This document shows positions 1 to 5,958 of a DNA stretch of 5,958 nt, piece by piece (position 1 is the stretch's first letter; each line of letters begins with the position of its first letter). Under the pieces are notes generated by a model that was given only the letters and a program-made list of their open reading frames with translations, made no database searches and was not told the origin of the DNA. Position numbers and translations under genes: made by a program. The DNA comes from Planctomycetota bacterium (GTDB lineage Bacteria; Planctomycetota; Phycisphaerae; WQYP01), in NCBI GenBank assembly GCA_021795535.1, contig JAJYPG010000093.1, positions 1 through 5,958 of the forward strand, written 5' to 3'.

Positions 1-17
1 CAGGAAATATCCTTCAT
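1..17 (-). CDS. Start of a gene coupled to hsdR, cut by the window edge
   Basis: On the minus strand an ATG at 17-15 overlaps the hsdR TGA stop (16-14) in an ATGA arrangement, the classic layout for translational coupling. The visible codons read M-K-D-I-S before the edge. A strong Shine-Dalgarno, GGGAGG, sits 8 nt upstream inside the last hsdR codons. The overlap and spacing together are what support a real start; five codons say nothing about the product. By context a methyltransferase (hsdM), specificity (hsdS) or accessory gene of the same restriction operon is most likely. That is inference from how such operons are usually arranged. Confidence 0.45.
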
Positions 18-2797
18 GCCACCAGCCTCCCATTCAACTCTTCCAGCAGCGCCGGCAGCGTATCACCAAATAGCTCATACGCTCTCCCCATGCCGCCAAG
101 CTGATTGAACGGAATCTCCTGCAAATCCTCCTGTTCAATGGCCAGTGAATTGGCAATATGGTCCTTAATCGCATCCAGCCAGCGGCGTTGTTCCGCCGTA
201 AACGCTGCCCCCGCCAATTCCTTCTCTTTCAGCCATTGGCTGTACCGTTCCTCCACCACCGCCGAAATCGGCACCAACGGCGAACCCGGCGTAATCGCGT
301 GCTTCACCAGCGCAATCAAATCCACCAGATGCCGCCCCGCGCCCCGCACCTTTTGCGGTTCCACCGCCTGGTATGCCTGCCAAATCCGTTCCACACTTTC
401 CGGCTTTCTGGGGTCCACAAAAAAGGGTGCCGCTGTCAATTTCTGCGCCAATTCCCGCACCTGCCGGTAACGCAGCCCCAGCCGATACGGCCGGCTGTAC
501 AATACGCGGATCGCTTCAATTTCATCCTTATTGGTTTCAATAAACTCCATGAAGCTCTTTATAACAGATTTTGCTTTTTCCAACGCGGCTGCATCAAAAC
601 CAGCCCGCACCAGCGAATCCTGATTAACCTCATCAATAATCTGGTCATTCTGGGCCTTCACCCGCAGGATCGCATCGCGCAGCTTGGGGTCCTGAAACGG
701 CTTAAGTGCAATGGCCATCGCCTGTTTTTCCACCGCATTAAGCTGTTCCTCCGTCGGTTCAGCATCCGGCGGCAGGTGAAATTTCTCAACCGCCTGGCAA
801 GTGATAGTGTCCGGGTTCAGGCTGGCCAGCAATTCCGTGGCAAGAATCGCCGGCGTCTTGCCGTTGGCCGCAGCCGCAATCTGGCCGCGCTGGCCCTCAT
901 CAAGCTGCCGATCCAGCCGCACCAGTCTGGCCGCCAGCGTCGAAACCAGATCGGCATCCACCGCGCCCGCTGCCACATTATTCAGGATTTTATGGAACGC
1001 GACCGATGGCTTACGATCCAGCGGCTGGGAGAATGTTTTGTCAGACTCTGTAACACCCACCGCGTCCACTATCACAAAATGCGTTTTGGCCTTGGCATCC
1101 GGCGTTACGCCGCGCAGATCATCCGATGGAATAACCCGGCAACCGCGCCCTTTCATCTGCTCAAAATAACCGGCCGAATTGATGTTTCGCATAAACAGCA
1201 GGCATTCCAGCGGCTTTACATCCGTCCCCGTGGCAATCATATCCACCGTAACGGCAATACGCGGATTATACGAATTGCGGAATTCCGCCAGCAGGTCCTC
1301 CGGTTTTCGGCCCGTGGTCTTGCTGGTAATCTTCTGGCAAAAATCATTCCCCTTGCCAAACACCTCCCGTGCAATCCGGGTAATGTCATCCGCGTGCAAA
1401 TCGTTCTTGGCAAATATCAGCGTTTTGGGCACATCCGCCCGGCCCGGAAAAATCTGCGGCAAACTATCGCGGAAAGTGGAAAGCACCAGACGCATCTGAC
1501 TTTCACTGACCACATCCCGATCCAGTTGATTACCCGTATAAACCAAATCATTATCAAGCTGCGCAAAACGCTTCTGCCGCGTGGCCCGGTCGCGCCGCGG
1601 CACAAAATAGTCCGGACTCTTGGTTAGCTTTGCGCCATCTTTGGTTATCTGCGTTTCTATGCGGAATACCTCATACCCCACATTCACGCCGTCAATAACC
1701 GCTTTTTCATGGGTGTATTCCTGCACCAGATTGCTGTCAAAAAAGCCAATTGTCTGTTTGCTTGGCGTGGCCGTCAGGCCAATAAGAAACGCATCAAAAT
1801 ATTCCAGCACCTGCCGCCAGAGGTTGTAAATGCTCCGGTGGCATTCATCCACGATAATAAAATCAAAGGATTCAATCGGGATATTGGCGTTGTAAATAAC
1901 CGGCAGCGGCCCGCTGGCAAGGGGGGCTAAAGCCTCAAATTGGGATGTTTCCTCCGCGGACTCGGCAAATTCCGGCTCACCCTTCAAAATGGAATAAAGC
2001 CGCTGAATCGTGGTAATGCAAACCTTGCAGGATGGGTCAATGACATTGCTTTTCAAATGTTGAACATTGAATTCTTCCGTGAACTTATAAGGTGTCCCCG
2101 GACTGGCAAACTGCTGAAATTCCGAAAGTGTCTGCCGACCAAGATTGTTCCGATCCACCAGAAACAAAATGCGCCTTGCGTGGCCAAATTTAATCAGGCG
2201 GTACACCAGGTTACACGCCGTGAAGGTTTTGCCTGATCCCGTGGCCATTTGAATAAGCGCACGCGGGCGATTTTTCGCAAGAGATTTTTCCAGGCTCTCA
2301 ATCGCCTCAATCTGCACCCGCCACAGGCGGCCATGGTTCAGGGGCGGCAACTCCAGCAGCCTGGAACGCAATTGGCCGTTCAATTCGGCCAACCGGATCA
2401 ATTCCTGCGGGCGGTGAAACGTGAAAACCTCCCGGCTGCACGGGGCCGGGTCAAGATTATTGGTAAACCGGGTAAGAATACCCGTAGATTCGTAAGCGAA
2501 CGGCAAAGGCAGCCGCCAGGACGGAAAATTGCCCGGAAAGCCACCGGTATATTTGCCAGACTGTGTTTCCACCCCCAGCAGTGTGTGATTCTCCGGCTTG
2601 GCCTCCACCACGCCAATCGCTTTGCCGTCCGCATACAGCAGATAATCGGCAAAGCCGGTCTGCAGCGGAAATTCACGGATCGCCACGCCAAGACCGGCGG
2701 AGATATTCATCTGGGCATAATCCTGCACAACCCAGCCCGATTGGCTTAGAAGGCGATCAATGCGCTGGCGGGCGATTTGTTCTGGAGTTCCCGGCAT
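14..2797 (-). CDS. hsdR: Type I restriction enzyme R subunit (EcoEI-like HsdR)
   Basis: This is the ATP-driven translocase and nuclease subunit of a type I restriction-modification complex; in the cytoplasm it joins HsdM and HsdS and cuts DNA lacking the host methylation. Domains of the 927-aa protein in order: a PD-(D/E)xK nuclease with D51 and E65-x-K67; helicase lobe 1 with Q162, Walker A ATGSGKT (185-191), DECH (317-320) and LTATP (341-345); lobe 2 with motif V near 517-527 and QMKGRGCR (547-554); then a helical C-terminus (about 760-927) resembling the EcoEI R C-terminal domain, ending in a GGMGRAYELFG block. All key catalytic residues are present, so activity is expected. The ATG start is supported by an in-frame TAA at 2813-2815 with no start codon between, and by family-like residues from position 5. 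Its Shine-Dalgarno is weak: AAGG lies 12 nt upstream. The gene overlaps a following reading frame by ATGA. HsdM and HsdS are not in the window, so a type I system is inferred from family. Confidence 0.95.
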   Translation of the reverse strand: MPGTPEQIARQRIDRLLSQSGWVVQDYAQMNISAGLGVAIREFPLQTGFADYLLYADGKAIGVVEAKPENHTLLGVETQSGKYTGGFPGNFPSWRLPLPFAYESTGILTRFTNNLDPAPCSREVFTFHRPQELIRLAELNGQLRSRLLELPPLNHGRLWRVQIEAIESLEKSLAKNRPRALIQMATGSGKTFTACNLVYRLIKFGHARRILFLVDRNNLGRQTLSEFQQFASPGTPYKFTEEFNVQHLKSNVIDPSCKVCITTIQRLYSILKGEPEFAESAEETSQFEALAPLASGPLPVIYNANIPIESFDFIIVDECHRSIYNLWRQVLEYFDAFLIGLTATPSKQTIGFFDSNLVQEYTHEKAVIDGVNVGYEVFRIETQITKDGAKLTKSPDYFVPRRDRATRQKRFAQLDNDLVYTGNQLDRDVVSESQMRLVLSTFRDSLPQIFPGRADVPKTLIFAKNDLHADDITRIAREVFGKGNDFCQKITSKTTGRKPEDLLAEFRNSYNPRIAVTVDMIATGTDVKPLECLLFMRNINSAGYFEQMKGRGCRVIPSDDLRGVTPDAKAKTHFVIVDAVGVTESDKTFSQPLDRKPSVAFHKILNNVAAGAVDADLVSTLAARLVRLDRQLDEGQRGQIAAAANGKTPAILATELLASLNPDTITCQAVEKFHLPPDAEPTEEQLNAVEKQAMAIALKPFQDPKLRDAILRVKAQNDQIIDEVNQDSLVRAGFDAAALEKAKSVIKSFMEFIETNKDEIEAIRVLYSRPYRLGLRYRQVRELAQKLTAAPFFVDPRKPESVERIWQAYQAVEPQKVRGAGRHLVDLIALVKHAITPGSPLVPISAVVEERYSQWLKEKELAGAAFTAEQRRWLDAIKDHIANSLAIEQEDLQEIPFNQLGGMGRAYELFGDTLPALLEELNGRLVA
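26..31 (-). promoter_or_regulatory. Shine-Dalgarno for the gene overlapping the hsdR stop
   Basis: GGGAGG on the minus strand, inside the codons for the last Gly-Arg of HsdR, lies 8 nt before the ATG of the ATGA overlap. It is a better ribosome site than the one in front of hsdR itself, which would suit a following gene translated at a higher level than the R subunit. Because it also encodes HsdR residues, the match could be chance. Confidence 0.45.
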
Positions 2798-2986
2798 CTC
2801 TTCAGCACGCCTTTATTCAAAACCTAAATAACAGAATAACCAGCACCGAAATATTACCCGAAGCCCAGCCTTATCGCGATACAGTTATATTATTCCCCCA
2901 TCCTTAGTGCAGACTGCGGCATCACCGACTGGACATTCATGCTATATGGCGATTGATTCGCCTTCCAGAGTGAATATTTTCGCGTT
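2798..2986. other. Intergenic gap between the PLDc_N gene and hsdR
   Basis: This 189-bp stretch contains no convincing gene. It holds a small perfect inverted repeat (GGCGA, 5-nt loop, TCGCC at 2948-2962), 24 nt past the stop of the membrane gene on the minus strand. No T-run follows it on that strand, so it does not look like a standard intrinsic terminator. The half nearer hsdR is AT-rich and carries a possible -10 box. Whether hsdR has its own promoter or is read through from the gyrB side cannot be settled from sequence. Confidence 0.6.
2884..2889 (-). promoter_or_regulatory. Possible -10 box for hsdR
   Basis: TATAAC on the minus strand matches the TATAAT consensus at five of six positions and would place a transcript start roughly 80 nt before the hsdR ATG. 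No good -35 hexamer is found at 16-18 nt upstream, and the surroundings are AT-rich, so a chance match is quite possible. Confidence 0.2.
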
Positions 2987-3196
2987 TTACCTGCCGGATC
3001 GTCCCACTAAAAAATAGATGATGGAACCGAGTGGCGGAATACAGAACAACATCACAAGAACCCACAATAATTTGTGCAGGATTGGTTTACGGACCAGCAG
3101 TACTTCCAGCAACAGCCATAGCCAGAATATAAAGGCGATAACACACAGAATGCCGTAGAAAAACAGGAATACCAGATGGGCTCCAGCGAATACCAT
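2987..3196 (-). CDS. Small two-helix membrane protein, PLDc_N-like
   Basis: A 69-aa inner-membrane protein of unknown function. Two hydrophobic helices are visible, about residues 8-30 and 43-64, joined by a short basic linker containing LVRKPILHK. The second helix and tail follow the pattern of the PLDc_N (phospholipase D/nuclease N-terminal) family: W45, then a P54-P55-x-G57 turn, Y61, and a terminal G-R. In larger proteins this module anchors cardiolipin-synthase-like enzymes; as a stand-alone protein its role is not known, and there is no room for a catalytic domain. The ATG has a GGAG 9 nt upstream. It starts only 19 nt after the gyrB stop with no terminator between, so co-transcription with gyrB is likely. 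The gene is real on the strength of the ribosome site, spacing and membrane pattern; the family assignment is by motif only. Confidence 0.8.
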   Translation of the reverse strand: MVFAGAHLVFLFFYGILCVIAFIFWLWLLLEVLLVRKPILHKLLWVLVMLFCIPPLGSIIYFLVGRSGR

Positions 3197-3205
3197 AAAT
3201 CAGGA

Positions 3206-3209
3206 CTCC
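3206..3209 (-). promoter_or_regulatory. Shine-Dalgarno of the PLDc_N-like gene
   Basis: GGAG on the minus strand, 9 nt before the ATG at 3196, lying entirely in the 19-nt gap after the gyrB stop. It supports this start for a gene short enough to be missed otherwise. Confidence 0.6.
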
Positions 3210-3215
3210 ATTCGC

Positions 3216-5828
<2,613 letters not shown>

Positions 5829-5852
5829 TCAAAATAAGCCCGATTTTTCCGC

Positions 5853-5868
5853 TTTCCTCGCCAGGAAA
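5853..5868. repeat. Perfect 6-bp inverted repeat in the gyrB leader
   Basis: TTTCCT, a 4-base spacer, then AGGAAA form a perfect palindrome, with one more pair possible beyond a mismatch (5851/5870). It lies between the candidate -10 box and the gyrB start, about 66 bp upstream of the ATG. It could be an operator or a leader hairpin. The run after it on the minus strand is A-rich rather than T-rich, so it is not a terminator for that strand. Confidence 0.35.
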
Positions 5869-5878
5869 TCAAGAACAC

Positions 5879-5884
5879 AGTATA
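5879..5884 (-). promoter_or_regulatory. Possible -10 box for gyrB
   Basis: TATACT on the minus strand matches TATAAT at five of six positions and would give an untranslated leader of roughly 85 nt. The best -35 candidate, TTGAAA, is 29 nt upstream, too far for a standard sigma-70 site, and at 17 nt only a poor hexamer is present. It is offered because the position downstream of the preceding stop codon is sensible. Confidence 0.3.
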
Positions 5885-5925
5885 CCGTAAAATTGGCATT
5901 TTTCCCAGCGCGGTTTCAAGGTGAA

Positions 5926-5958
5926 TTAAAATAGCTTGCTTTCTTCATCGAGGAGCTT
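5926..5958 (-). CDS. Possible C-terminus of the gene upstream of gyrB (partial)
   Basis: From the right edge one minus-strand frame reads K-L-L-D-E-E-S-K-L-F and then TAA (5928-5926). The mix of acidic, basic and leucine residues looks like a helical protein end, and the stop lies 139 bp before gyrB. Ten codons cannot prove a gene and no product is recognised. The opposite reading is that the GAGGAG at 5950-5955 on the plus strand is a ribosome site for a divergent gene just outside the window. Confidence 0.22.
   Translation of the reverse strand, partial: KLLDEESKLF

Noticed and set aside
158..1627. A 489-codon open frame on the plus strand opposite hsdR
   Set aside because: It is fully antisense to a gene with clear family motifs, its product is rich in Arg, His, Gln and Asn with no recognisable domain, and it is explained by the codon bias of hsdR.
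2563..2907. Plus-strand open frame spanning the hsdR start and the gap
   Set aside because: Most of it is antisense to hsdR; the part in the gap is low in coding character and no ribosome site supports it.
2948..2962. GGCGA/TCGCC hairpin as an intrinsic terminator for the gyrB operon
   Set aside because: The stem is only 5 bp and no T-run follows on the minus strand, so it does not meet the usual pattern.
5914..5919. TTGAAA (minus strand) as the -35 box for gyrB
   Set aside because: It is 29 nt from the TATACT candidate, well beyond the normal 16-18 nt spacing.

Overview
The window holds three complete genes, all read on the minus strand, so the order of reading is from right to left. First comes gyrB (DNA gyrase subunit B), then a 69-residue two-helix membrane protein of the PLDc_N type starting 19 nt after gyrB, then, after a 189-bp gap, hsdR, the motor/nuclease subunit of a type I restriction-modification enzyme of the EcoEI-like family. 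Two fragments lie at the edges: a possible C-terminus of an upstream gene at the right edge, and the first five codons of a gene that overlaps the hsdR stop by ATGA at the left edge.

The organism is a bacterium that uses Shine-Dalgarno sequences, with moderate GC. The GyrB is long (856 aa), has a large charged insertion before its conserved C-terminal block, and begins with a [24 protein letters not shown] start. This would fit the planctomycete/PVC side of the tree, but it is an impression from sequence style and no lineage is proven here. No sharp change in composition is obvious by eye between the housekeeping and restriction parts.

Region by region: 5787-5958 is the gyrB leader, with a good Shine-Dalgarno, a possible -10 box and a perfect 6-bp inverted repeat. 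3216-5786 is gyrB. 2987-3196 is the small membrane gene, probably co-transcribed with gyrB. 2798-2986 is a short gap with no clear terminator. 14-2797 is hsdR with an apparently intact nuclease and helicase. 1-17 begins the next gene, translationally coupled to hsdR, where an hsdM, hsdS or accessory gene would be expected.

No novel system can be demonstrated. The points most worth a second look are an unusual residue at the quinolone-related position of the GyrB TOPRIM motif (EGQSAGG in place of EGDSAGG), a second unusual residue in the GHKL motif (VNN in place of VDN), the gyrB/PLDc_N gene pair, the restriction operon starting directly behind a housekeeping operon, and the ATGA-coupled gene running off the left edge.
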